A stretch of 64,000 nucleotides of DNA from Collinsella sp. AM18-10. GTDB taxonomy: Bacteria > Actinomycetota > Coriobacteriia > Coriobacteriales > Coriobacteriaceae. Where the stretch lies: positions 139,597 to 203,596 of the forward strand of contig NZ_QRJO01000002.1 of assembly GCF_003471585.1 (NCBI RefSeq), given 5' to 3'. The notes under the pieces are model-generated. The model saw nothing but the letters and a program-made list of their open reading frames with translations. It was not told the origin of the DNA and did not search any database. The number at the start of each line of letters is the position of its first letter. Position 1 is the first letter of the stretch. This document shows positions 34,758 to 43,430 of the stretch, piece after piece. A program made the translations under genes and the position numbers.

Positions 34758-34783
34758 AACGCTCGCTCCCTCTCGGGTTCGAG
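34758..34783. repeat. 26-bp direct repeat, copy 2
   Basis: Identical to 34413-34438, 320 bp apart centre to centre. Confidence 0.8.
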
Positions 34784-34800
34784 CCCATACGATGGGTACG

Positions 34801-34830
34801 AAAAAGCCCGGCTACCGTAGTAGTCGGGCT
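34801..34830 (-). terminator. Terminator of the Gly-Cys-Gly tRNA cluster
   Basis: AGCCCG pairs with CGGGCT around a long loop, with five T after it on the minus strand. Confidence 0.7.
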
Positions 34831-34841
34831 GTTGCGTTTGG

Positions 34842-34914
34842 AGCGGACAACGGGGCTCGAACCCGCGACCCCAACCTTGGCAAGGTTGTGCTCTACCAAC
34901 TGAGCCATGTCCGC
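34842..34914 (-). tRNA. tRNA-Gly (GCC), copy 2
   Basis: Full cloverleaf, anticodon loop TTGCCAA. Encoded CCA at 34839-34841. Identical to copy 3. Confidence 0.96.
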
Positions 34915-34959
34915 ATATGTAAAACAAAACGGGCGCCGGAGCGCCCGGATGTTGCTTGG

Positions 34960-35030
34960 AGGCGAAGCCCGGATTCGAACCGGGGGTAAAGGCTTTGCAG
35001 GCCTCTGCCTTACCACTTGGCCACTTCGCC
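34960..35030 (-). tRNA. tRNA-Cys (GCA)
   Basis: Acceptor GGCGAAG / CTTCGCC, anticodon loop CTGCAAA (GCA), T-loop GTTCGAATC. Encoded CCA at 34957-34959. It lies between two tRNA-Gly copies. Confidence 0.96.
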
Positions 35031-35067
35031 GAAAAAGGACCGCCTAAACGGTCCGGAAATGCAATGG

Positions 35068-35140
35068 AGCGGACAACGGGGCTCGAACCCGCGACCCCAA
35101 CCTTGGCAAGGTTGTGCTCTACCAACTGAGCCATGTCCGC
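35068..35140 (-). tRNA. tRNA-Gly (GCC), copy 3
   Basis: Identical in sequence to copy 2, first gene of the minus-strand Gly-Cys-Gly cluster. Encoded CCA at 35065-35067. Confidence 0.96.
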
Positions 35141-35245
35141 TTGCGGGTTATTAATTTACGCGAGTTGTCCAAAAGACGCAAGTACTTTTTTCAAAAAACT
35201 TGTCTGCCGCATGTTCTTAGTAGCTAAACGCGCTAAAGCGATTGG

Positions 35246-35992
35246 CTAGGCACACGATTCCAGTGCTCCGCTAAACAGCTTCACCATCTGCACGCGCGTG
35301 CCAGCGCCGTCCGTACGACGAGCAACCTCCACGTTATCGACGAGCATACGCATAAGCTTGATACCGCGGCCGCGTTCCTCGGATGCGACCGGCTCGCTCG
35401 TTTCATCGATAGAATAGCCAGCACCTCGATCAAGCACCTCAACCACAACGCGATCGCCATAGGCCTGAACCGTCAGGACGCACCCGATACCGCCCGCATG
35501 GTCATAGGCATTACCCAGTGCCTCCCCCGACGCCAATGCGACATCGTAGCGCTCGTCACGGCGCAACGGAAGCGATTCAAGGAGTTCGGCGATGCGATGT
35601 CGGTAGTATGGAAGATTCTCGATACCCTGACGGACCTCGACGCTCTTACTCCAGCGAGGCAGCTCCCCCACCGGAATGGCGGGAATAGGCTCCCGTGCCG
35701 GCCCCGCGACATGAAGGATATCGACAAGACGAGCAATCTCCAAAAAGCGAACAACTTCACCTGATGCATTGACGAGCGAAAGCAGGCCTTCTCGCCTCAT
35801 GAGCTCACGAGCGCGCGTAAGCAGGAATGCCAAGCCCGTCGAATCGATAAAGCTAACAGCCTGACAGTTGATGACGACACGACGCACGCCGCGGCCAATC
35901 AAAGCATCCAACCGCCGACGCAGCGCAGGCACCGTGGCGATGTCGATATCGCCTGGTGGCGTCAAAACCGCTATGTCATTCCACTCATTCAT
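35246..35992 (-). CDS. STAS / HATPase fusion (anti-anti-sigma plus anti-sigma)
   Basis: 248 aa. Residues 1-95 are a STAS domain (IAVLTPPGDIDIATVPALRRRLDALI) with the phospho-acceptor Ser in VSFIDSTGLAFLL. Residues 115-245 are a serine-kinase HATPase of the RsbW type (VALASGEALGNAYDHAGG N-box, VVVEVLDRGAGYSI, ERGRGIKLMRMLVDNVEV). Such partners normally are separate proteins that switch binding to a sigma factor; here one chain carries both. The gene lies 81 nt after the PP2C phosphatase gene. The ATG at 35992 has GGGGA about 13 nt upstream. No sigma factor gene is adjacent. Confidence 0.85.
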   Translation of the reverse strand: MNEWNDIAVLTPPGDIDIATVPALRRRLDALIGRGVRRVVINCQAVSFIDSTGLAFLLTRARELMRREGLLSLVNASGEVVRFLEIARLVDILHVAGPAREPIPAIPVGELPRWSKSVEVRQGIENLPYYRHRIAELLESLPLRRDERYDVALASGEALGNAYDHAGGIGCVLTVQAYGDRVVVEVLDRGAGYSIDETSEPVASEERGRGIKLMRMLVDNVEVARRTDGAGTRVQMVKLFSGALESCA

Positions 35993-36073
35993 ACGACCAT
36001 GGTTCCCCAAAAGAGCTTGTTCGATGCATGCCTTTCCGCAACCGTGCGGATTCGGCGCGCCCAGCGTCGCTGT

Positions 36074-38419
36074 TTAGGACCGGCCCCGCAAAAACTCAAG
36101 AGACACTAATGCGATGTCATCGTCCAGCGCCGATTCGGTAAATCGGTCGAGCTCGCCCAAGACCTTGCCGCAGATTCCCGATACGCCCTCACCCGAGACA
36201 GAGAGCAGAAGATCACGAAGGCGCTGCTCGCCAAAGAACGCTCCGGTGCGGTCGCGGGCCTCAATCGTTCCATCCGTATACATGAAGAGCATGTCGCCAG
36301 GAGCGAACGTAAACACGCCCGTCTCGTAAACCATGCTCTCAAATGCACCGATTACGCCCGATTGGCATCCAAGCAGCTCGACCTCTCCCCCACGGGCCTC
36401 GCCGCCACCCAGCGGCATCGACTCTGGCCTGATGACCATGGTCGGAGGATGGCCCGCCGAACAATACGTTGCGCGTCCGGTTTTAAGGTCAATCTTGGCG
36501 ATAAAGGCCGTCACGAACGTCTCGACCCTCGAGAAGCCCATGAGCATGCTGTTAAGGGAGCGTGCCATGCGGGCCGGTCCAGCGCCCTCCCAAGCATATG
36601 CCGTCAGGGCCGTCTTGACGAGCGCGGACATCGATGCGGCCTCAATGCCTTTGCCAGACACATCACCCAGAATCATGACGGCGCAGTCGTCGGGAAGACG
36701 GATGAGCGTATAGAAATCGCCGCCGACCAACGCCGAGTTCGTGGCCGACAGGTACACCGAATCGGCGGCGATTCCCGGAACATCCCCCAGGGAATTTCTC
36801 ATGCCAATCTGAAGGGTCTGAGCGATATGGCGCTCCTCGCGCTTTTGAGATTCGCCTTCGTAGATCAGTTCAAAGTCATGCGCCAAGTGCACCAAGTAGT
36901 CATATTCGAGGTCATCAATCGGCTCTTGGCTACCATCACGAAGCAGCAGCGCGCGCGTCGTCGGCCCCTTCGCAACAGAAGCAGGAACAATCGCGTCGTT
37001 ACTGTGTTTGCCATCACCCTCAGAGCGCGGGCGCCCCGCCTCGATGCCGGAGTCGACGTAGAGACCTTGACAAGGCAGACCATGCGCCCTAAGCCAGCCT
37101 CCCATAGGCATCGATTCGTCAACGCGAGTTATACGGACGTGTTTAAGGTCCTCGGCACTCGTGCCGCCCAAAACAGATGCCTCAAAGCCATCAGGGCCAG
37201 CCCCCAGACGTGCCGCCGGCGCCGTCGTGGAAAAGAATAGCTTCTCGGGATCGTCCGGCAAAACAACGCGACTGCCGCCTTCAAAATCTATGACGTAGGA
37301 GTCCAGACTGGCGTCATACTCAACAGGACAAAAATGGCAGTTGAGCATATTGCAGATCTCGGACGATACCGCCTGGGTAGCCGCGGCGGAATCGTCTAGA
37401 AAGGTAAACAACTCATCCCGCAAGACATTGAGCGAGCGGCCAAGCTCGGCCGTGCGACGGGAGCGAAGGCTCGATGCCATGCCGACCAGCTGGATAGACA
37501 GGTAATCGCAAATGACCTCAAGTACATTAACATCATAAGCGAGCGGTGCCTGGGGGCGTTTCCAACCAACTTCCAGCACGCCGAGGATCTGCGTACCGTA
37601 AAAAACGGGAAGACAGATTTCACTGCGGTACGGAGGCATATCCTGCATGCGCAACAGGTGCTTAGAACGATTATCCAGGTCCATGAACATACCGGAGGCG
37701 GCCTTATCGCCCTCAAGGTCCTGTTGAATCGACAAGCGACAGGCACGCGACTCGCGAAGAACATACGTCGGAATGCCAGCGCCATACGGCAAAAACTCGG
37801 GCAGGTAGCTGTCGAGCAGCTCCTTGGAAACACCGCGGAGCTTAAAGCCGCCGCTCTCAGAAAAATAGATAGCAGCACCCGAAGCATCGAGCGTTCCTAC
37901 AAGCTGGTTCAAAACGGTATCAAGCAGGCTGGGTAACTCATCGGAGCCCACAGTGCTCATAATGACCGAGAGCGTGCCAGAGAGACGCTTGTTCGCCACT
38001 CTAAGCTCCGATAACGCACGCTTGAGTTGCCGGTCGTGAGAATACTGTTCCTCAATACTGTGAAGCGCCACCAGGACACGTGGCGCGCGGCGCCCAAAGA
38101 TACGTGGAGGCGTTACGGAGCCTGCGCGAACCAATACGGGAATAAAGGAGCCATCGCTCAGCTTGAGCATCAGTTCGCTCTCGGAGCCATCAGTTTCAAA
38201 TGGCAAACGATGTTCCGTCGCACGTTCAAAAGCGGACGAGTACAGGACGTCTTTAACATCTCCACCGATGACGTCGGCGCGTTCCTCGCACATCAAACCA
38301 AGTAAGCGATTATTCACATGCAGAATGGTTCCGTCGAGCTCGCAGATGATGACAGCATCGCTCGTGATCTCGACTAGTTGGGCAACGTCTGCCCACTCGT
38401 TGCGTTCAAGCGTTTCCAT
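36074..38419 (-). CDS. PAS-GAF-PP2C serine phosphatase (RsbU/SpoIIE type)
   Basis: 781 aa. An N-terminal PAS domain (ITSDAVIICELDGTILHVNNRLLGLM, about 12-125) is followed by a short coiled linker (LKRALSELRVANKRLSGTLSVIM) and a GAF domain (about 160-320). A second GAF-like region and a C-terminal PP2C/SpoIIE phosphatase (about 545-780) complete it. Metal-binding Asp residues are seen in LVGGDFYTLIRLP, VMILGDVSGKGIEAASM, MYTDGTIEARD and ALDDDIALVSLEF. It would dephosphorylate the STAS Ser of the downstream fusion. ATG at 38419, GGTGGGG upstream. Confidence 0.92.
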   Translation of the reverse strand: METLERNEWADVAQLVEITSDAVIICELDGTILHVNNRLLGLMCEERADVIGGDVKDVLYSSAFERATEHRLPFETDGSESELMLKLSDGSFIPVLVRAGSVTPPRIFGRRAPRVLVALHSIEEQYSHDRQLKRALSELRVANKRLSGTLSVIMSTVGSDELPSLLDTVLNQLVGTLDASGAAIYFSESGGFKLRGVSKELLDSYLPEFLPYGAGIPTYVLRESRACRLSIQQDLEGDKAASGMFMDLDNRSKHLLRMQDMPPYRSEICLPVFYGTQILGVLEVGWKRPQAPLAYDVNVLEVICDYLSIQLVGMASSLRSRRTAELGRSLNVLRDELFTFLDDSAAATQAVSSEICNMLNCHFCPVEYDASLDSYVIDFEGGSRVVLPDDPEKLFFSTTAPAARLGAGPDGFEASVLGGTSAEDLKHVRITRVDESMPMGGWLRAHGLPCQGLYVDSGIEAGRPRSEGDGKHSNDAIVPASVAKGPTTRALLLRDGSQEPIDDLEYDYLVHLAHDFELIYEGESQKREERHIAQTLQIGMRNSLGDVPGIAADSVYLSATNSALVGGDFYTLIRLPDDCAVMILGDVSGKGIEAASMSALVKTALTAYAWEGAGPARMARSLNSMLMGFSRVETFVTAFIAKIDLKTGRATYCSAGHPPTMVIRPESMPLGGGEARGGEVELLGCQSGVIGAFESMVYETGVFTFAPGDMLFMYTDGTIEARDRTGAFFGEQRLRDLLLSVSGEGVSGICGKVLGELDRFTESALDDDIALVSLEFLRGRS

Positions 38420-38444
38420 CGTGGACCCCACCGTCTATCGGTAA

Positions 38445-38467
38445 CAAAAAAGCCTCCGAAGAGGCTT
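38445..38467 (-). terminator. tRNA-Leu terminator
   Basis: AAGCCTC-cgaa-GAGGCTT with TTTTTT on the minus strand, between tRNA-Leu and the phosphatase gene. Confidence 0.8.
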
Positions 38468-38481
38468 CTCAAATGCGATGG

Positions 38482-38568
38482 TGTCGGAGGCGGGACTTGA
38501 ACCCGCATGACCAAAAAGCGGTCACTAGCACCTCAAGCTAGCGCGTCTGCCAATTCCGCCACTCCGAC
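38482..38568 (-). tRNA. tRNA-Leu (GAG)
   Basis: 87 nt, type II with a long variable arm (TGACCGC...GGTCA). Acceptor GTCGGAG / CTCCGAC; anticodon loop TTGAGGT (GAG). Encoded CCA at 38479-38481. Confidence 0.96.
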
Positions 38569-38642
38569 ATGCTATGTTGTTGATTCGCAGTTCGTTTTGT
38601 TCGACCCGCGCGTTCAACGAAGAAGATGATAACCTATGATTC

Positions 38643-38865
38643 GAGAACTGTGCAAGCACTTTTTAAAAAAAGTTTACGAATTTGTAAATGCGCTGGTAGA
38701 CGGACCTGTTCGGGTCGGAATGAGGTTGCTTTCCAACGCGTCCTCGGGCATGCGGCATTATTTTGATTCGCGCTTCGCGCTACAAAATAATGCCGCCCCC
38801 TGCGGAATGCGTTGGAAAGCAACCTCATTCCGGCCCTAGGAGTATGTACTCCGGGCACAGTTCTC
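38643..38865. repeat. Four-level nested palindrome
   Basis: Outermost arms GAGAACTGTGC (38643-38653) and GCACAGTTCTC (38855-38865). Next, perfect 24-nt arms at 38716-38739 and 38809-38832. Inside, perfect 14-nt arms GCGGCATTATTTTG (38752-38765) and CAAAATAATGCCGC (38783-38796). Innermost CGCG-ctt-CGCG. Confidence 0.9.
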
Positions 38866-39014
38866 AAATATGTTCTGGGGCTGATAAGAATTTAGTGGCT
38901 CGGCTTTGCCGAGCCCTTATATGGGAAGGCCGGAGCCAAAGCTCCGGCCTCGCTCAATTTCCTATTAGATTAAGTGAGCGATCAAGGAATCGCCCCCCCT
39001 GCAGCGGTAACACA

Positions 39015-39146
39015 GGGCCCGTGCTGGACTTAGTTTTCAGAACATTCCGCAGACCAGGAAACCCCCTTATCCGCAGCTCCGAAGGAGCAGGATAAGGGGG
39101 TTTCCATGGTCGAGGACGTTCTGAAAACTAAGTCCAGCACGGGCCC
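39015..39146. repeat. Three-level nested palindrome at the oppF 3' end
   Basis: Perfect 29-nt outer arms (39015-39043, 39118-39146), perfect 16-nt inner arms GGAAACCCCCTTATCC (39057-39072) and its complement (39090-39105), and innermost GCTCC-gaa-GGAGC. It begins 16 nt past the oppF stop. Confidence 0.92.
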
Positions 39147-39162
39147 GAACGATAACAACCGA

Positions 39163-40191
<1,029 letters not shown>

Positions 40192-41283
40192 TTACGCCTC
40201 GCCTCCCTTCTTGGAATCCTTGCGCGTGCGGGACGTCTCAGGCGCGTTCTTGAGGAACTCGGGGTCACCGGAATAATGGCACGCAGAATAGTGGCCGGAC
40301 TCGGTGACAACGCGCTCGGGGCGCTGCTTGCGGCACTTGTCCGTCGCATAGGGGCAGCGAGGAGAGAAGACGCAGCCCTCGGGCAGGTTCATGAGCGAAG
40401 GCGGGTTGCCGTGAATCGGCGTCAGCGGCTTCTTCTCCTCGATGGCCTGCTCCGGAATGGAACGAATAAGACCCCAGGTGTAGGGATGGCGGCTCTCGTA
40501 GAAGATTTCCTCAGCTGTACCGAACTCGACGGGACGGCCGGCGTACATAACCATGATCTTATCGGCCATATCGGCGACGACGCCCAAGTCATGGGTAATC
40601 ATGATAATGGCGTTGCCGTTCTTCTGCTGCATCTCCTGCATGAGCTCGATAATCTGAGCCTGAATGGTAACGTCCAGAGCCGTCGTGGGCTCGTCGGCAA
40701 TCAGGATATCGGGATCGCAGGCAAGCGCCATGGCAATCATGACGCGCTGACGCATACCGCCGGAGAACTGGTGCGGATACTCATTGACGCGCTTCTCGGG
40801 CTCGGGGATACCCACGAGGTCCAAAAGCTCGGTGGCGCGCTTGAGCGCCTCCTGCTTGGAGTAGCCACGGTGCAGACGAAGACCCTCGCCCACCTGCTTG
40901 CCGATCTTATAGACCGGGTTCAAGGAGGTCATAGGATCCTGGAAGATCATCGCGATGTCGTTACCGCGAATGTGTTGCATCTCTTCCTCGGTCATCTCGA
41001 GGATGGAACGACCGCGATAGCGAACGTCACCGCCCTCAATCTTTCCCGGAGGCATCGAGATAAGGCCCATGATGGTCATGGCGGTCACGGACTTACCAGA
41101 GCCGGACTCACCGACGACACCCAGGGTCTCACCGCGATCGAGCGTGTAGGACACGCCATCGACAGCGCGAACGACGCCATCCTCGGTGTGGAAATACATC
41201 TTAAGGTCATCGACCTCGAGCAGATGCTGGCCCTCGGGAACCGGCTGGTCCTTCAGGTCCACATAGTTCTTGTTCTTCTTCAT
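40192..41283 (-). CDS. oppD: Oligopeptide ABC transporter ATP-binding protein OppD
   Basis: 363 aa. Walker A GESGSGKSVTAMTIMG, signature QFSGGMRQRVMIAMAL, Walker B ILIADEPTTALDVTIQAQI, and the C-terminal extension CVFSPRCPYATDKCRKQRPERV. It forms the ATPase heterodimer with OppF. It starts 2 nt after the oppC stop. Confidence 0.95.
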   Translation of the reverse strand: MKKNKNYVDLKDQPVPEGQHLLEVDDLKMYFHTEDGVVRAVDGVSYTLDRGETLGVVGESGSGKSVTAMTIMGLISMPPGKIEGGDVRYRGRSILEMTEEEMQHIRGNDIAMIFQDPMTSLNPVYKIGKQVGEGLRLHRGYSKQEALKRATELLDLVGIPEPEKRVNEYPHQFSGGMRQRVMIAMALACDPDILIADEPTTALDVTIQAQIIELMQEMQQKNGNAIIMITHDLGVVADMADKIMVMYAGRPVEFGTAEEIFYESRHPYTWGLIRSIPEQAIEEKKPLTPIHGNPPSLMNLPEGCVFSPRCPYATDKCRKQRPERVVTESGHYSACHYSGDPEFLKNAPETSRTRKDSKKGGEA

Positions 41284-41285
41284 CC

Positions 41286-42221
41286 TTATGCGTCCTTCAT
41301 CTTGACGTCGAGGGCGTCGCGCAGACCGTCACCCAGCAGGGTGAAGGCGAGCACCGTCGAGAGAATTGCCAAACCGGGCATGATCATCATCCAGGGAGCA
41401 GTCAGAAGATACTGCTGACCGTCCTGAATCATGGAGCCCCACGAAGGCGTAGGCGGAATAACGCCCATGCCGAGGAAGGACAGAGCGGACTCGGTCAAAA
41501 TGGCACCACCAATGTTCATGGTCGCGTAGACCACGATGGAGGCGACGGAGTTCGGGAAGATGTGACGCACGACGATACGAGCATCGGATGCGCCCATCGC
41601 GCGCGCAGCGTCAACATAGTCGTTCTCTTTGACCGTTAGGATCGCGGATCGGAAGACGCGCGCAATCGAAGGCCAGCCGAGAATGCCGATGGCGATAAAG
41701 ACATTCTGAAGACCACGACCGATAACGGCAATCATGGCAACAACGAACAGCACGTACGGGAACGCCAGGAAGATGTCCGCACAGCGCATGATGATCGTAT
41801 CCCAGATGCCGCCATAGAAACCGGCGAGGGCGCCCATGACCAGACCGATCACCGTGGAGATGGCGGTGGCCATAATACCGACGGAAAGCGAAACGCGTGC
41901 ACCGTAGATAACACGGACGAGAATGTCACGACCAAGAGAGTCGGTGCCAAACGGATGCTCGGCACACGGAGCCAGCAGAGAAGTCTCGGCCATGGTGGTC
42001 GAGTCGGAAGCCGTAGGAGAGCCGAGCCAGGGCTTAGCCCACAGATCGGCGGTCAGGGCGACCACAACAACGATGATGATCCAGCAGACACCGATAACGG
42101 CGAGCTTGTTCTTACGAAGACGCTTAAAAGCGTCGCCCCACAGCGTGCGGGACTTGGCGGGAGCAGATGCGGCCTTGGTGGCGGTAGCCTGCTCCTGAGA
42201 CTGAGAATCAGTTTCCTGCAT
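41286..42221 (-). CDS. oppC: Oligopeptide ABC transporter permease OppC
   Basis: 311 aa. A cytosolic N-terminus, a first membrane helix (LAVIGVCWIIIVVVVALTADLW), then the permease domain with GTDSLGRDILVRVIYGARVSLSVG and the EAA-type loop DYVDAARAMGASDARIVVRHIFPN. It forms the channel with OppB. The gene is 14 nt downstream of oppB. Confidence 0.95.
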   Translation of the reverse strand: MQETDSQSQEQATATKAASAPAKSRTLWGDAFKRLRKNKLAVIGVCWIIIVVVVALTADLWAKPWLGSPTASDSTTMAETSLLAPCAEHPFGTDSLGRDILVRVIYGARVSLSVGIMATAISTVIGLVMGALAGFYGGIWDTIIMRCADIFLAFPYVLFVVAMIAVIGRGLQNVFIAIGILGWPSIARVFRSAILTVKENDYVDAARAMGASDARIVVRHIFPNSVASIVVYATMNIGGAILTESALSFLGMGVIPPTPSWGSMIQDGQQYLLTAPWMMIMPGLAILSTVLAFTLLGDGLRDALDVKMKDA

Positions 42222-42235
42222 GAGACGTACCTCCC

Positions 42236-43273
42236 TTAGGCCTTATCCGACGGACCGCCAAGGCGGATGCGCGGGTCGAGGAATGCATAGCTAATGTCGA
42301 CGAGCAGGTTGATCACCATAACGACGACAACAATGAGCGTAACGCCGCCCATAACGATGGGCCAGTCGCGCATGCTGATGGCGCGGTAGACCTCGAAGCC
42401 GATGCCGGGCCAGTTAAAGACCGTCTCGGTCAGGATGGCGCCCGAAAGCATGCCGCCGAAGTCGACACCAATATAGGTAACGACGGGGATGAGTGCATTC
42501 TTAAGCGCATGCTTGACGATGATCGCGCGATTGGAGAGACCCTTGGCCTTTGCCGTGCGGATGTAATCCTGGTTCATGACGTCGAGCAGCTGCGAGCGCA
42601 TGATGCGGGCAGCATAGGCGGTCGAAACCGAAGCCAGCGTAATGGTCGGAAGCACGTAGTGCATCCAATCCTGATACTGGGAGCTGGCACCGCCGGCACC
42701 CGAGATCGGCATGGAGAATGCGCCGCCGGTGGCATCCTTAAGGATGACGCCGAAGAACAGCTGCAGCAGCATACCGAGCCAGAAAGCCGGGACGGCAACG
42801 AGGATCGACGTGGTCAGCGTTACCAAAATATCCCAGAAGGAATAACGCTTGACCGCCGAAATAATACCCGCACCGATACCCATGATTGCCTCGAGCACGA
42901 TAGCGCACGCGGCAAGTTTGACCGTATACGGATACTTCTGGGCAAAGATTTCCGTAACCGGCAGCTTGCGCTGGTACGAATTGCCCAGATCGCCATGAAG
43001 CAGACCGTTCATGTAATACAAATAACGGTCCACGAGCGACGTTTGAACGGGATCGCCGTTCTCGTCAAGGATCGCGTTGCCGTCCTCGTCCGACTGGACC
43101 AGGTGATAGCGCACGCGAAGCTGAAGCTCCACCTCGGGGGACAGAGCCTTGTCTCCACCGATCAGCTTGATCGGGTCTCCCGGCACGATATTCTGGAGGG
43201 CGAACAGAATCAGCGTAACGCCCAAAAATACCGGGATGAACTGAAGCACACGTTTAACGATGTACTTACCCAT
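42236..43273 (-). CDS. oppB: Oligopeptide ABC transporter permease OppB
   Basis: 345 aa. MGKYIVKRVLQFIPVFLGVTLILFALQNIVPGDP is the standard OppB/DppB N-terminus. The loop DYIRTAKAKGLSNRAIIVKHALKNALIP contacts the ATPase. About 50 residues between helix 1 and 2 (SDEDGNAILDENGDPV) form an enlarged external loop. The ATG at 43273 has GGGGAG upstream. Confidence 0.95.
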   Translation of the reverse strand: MGKYIVKRVLQFIPVFLGVTLILFALQNIVPGDPIKLIGGDKALSPEVELQLRVRYHLVQSDEDGNAILDENGDPVQTSLVDRYLYYMNGLLHGDLGNSYQRKLPVTEIFAQKYPYTVKLAACAIVLEAIMGIGAGIISAVKRYSFWDILVTLTTSILVAVPAFWLGMLLQLFFGVILKDATGGAFSMPISGAGGASSQYQDWMHYVLPTITLASVSTAYAARIMRSQLLDVMNQDYIRTAKAKGLSNRAIIVKHALKNALIPVVTYIGVDFGGMLSGAILTETVFNWPGIGFEVYRAISMRDWPIVMGGVTLIVVVVMVINLLVDISYAFLDPRIRLGGPSDKA

Positions 43274-43303
43274 ACCACTCCCCTATCTAGGGATTAACCT
43301 AAA

Positions 43304-43333
43304 TGGGATGCCGATCGCCAGACCGGCATCCCA
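43304..43333 (-). terminator. Intercistronic hairpin behind oppA
   Basis: Perfect 10-bp stem TGGGATGCCG / CGGCATCCCA between oppA and oppB, followed by TTT on the minus strand. It probably sets a higher oppA to permease ratio. Confidence 0.7.
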
Positions 43334-43430
43334 AAATTACCATCAGCCAGTTTACCCCAGGTTAGGGAGAACTGTATGTTTCCCATGAGGTCTACGTAAA
43401 TACTTGACCCTCACGGAAGCTGCAAAACCC

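Larger units (their letters stand above)
34317..34841. other. Intergenic region with repeats and a tRNA relic
   Basis: About 525 bp without a protein gene. It holds two copies of a 26-bp direct repeat (34413-34438 and 34758-34783) and an imperfect inverted repeat around 34490-34605. A terminator (34616-34643), a 19-nt tRNA-Gly 3' relic (34651-34669) and the terminator of the tRNA cluster (34801-34830) complete it. Composition is highly structured and GC-rich. Confidence 0.75.
38569..39162. other. Palindrome-rich intergenic region, no gene
   Basis: 594 bp between tRNA-Leu and oppF. It is filled by two large nested palindromes (38643-38865 and 39015-39146) and two simple hairpins (38897-38915, GGCTCGGC-ttt-GCCGAGCC; 38927-38950, AGGCCGGAGC-caaa-GCTCCGGCCT). 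Short open frames here arise from the palindromes on both strands and are not credible genes. Confidence 0.85.

Noticed and set aside
34148..35134. Open frame of 328 codons on the minus strand
   Set aside because: It reads through three tRNA genes and two terminators; the repeated MAQLVEHNLAKVGVAGSSPVV is translated tRNA-Gly.
38634..38867. Overlapping short open frames on both strands
   Set aside because: They mirror each other because they lie in a palindrome; no ribosome site or homology.
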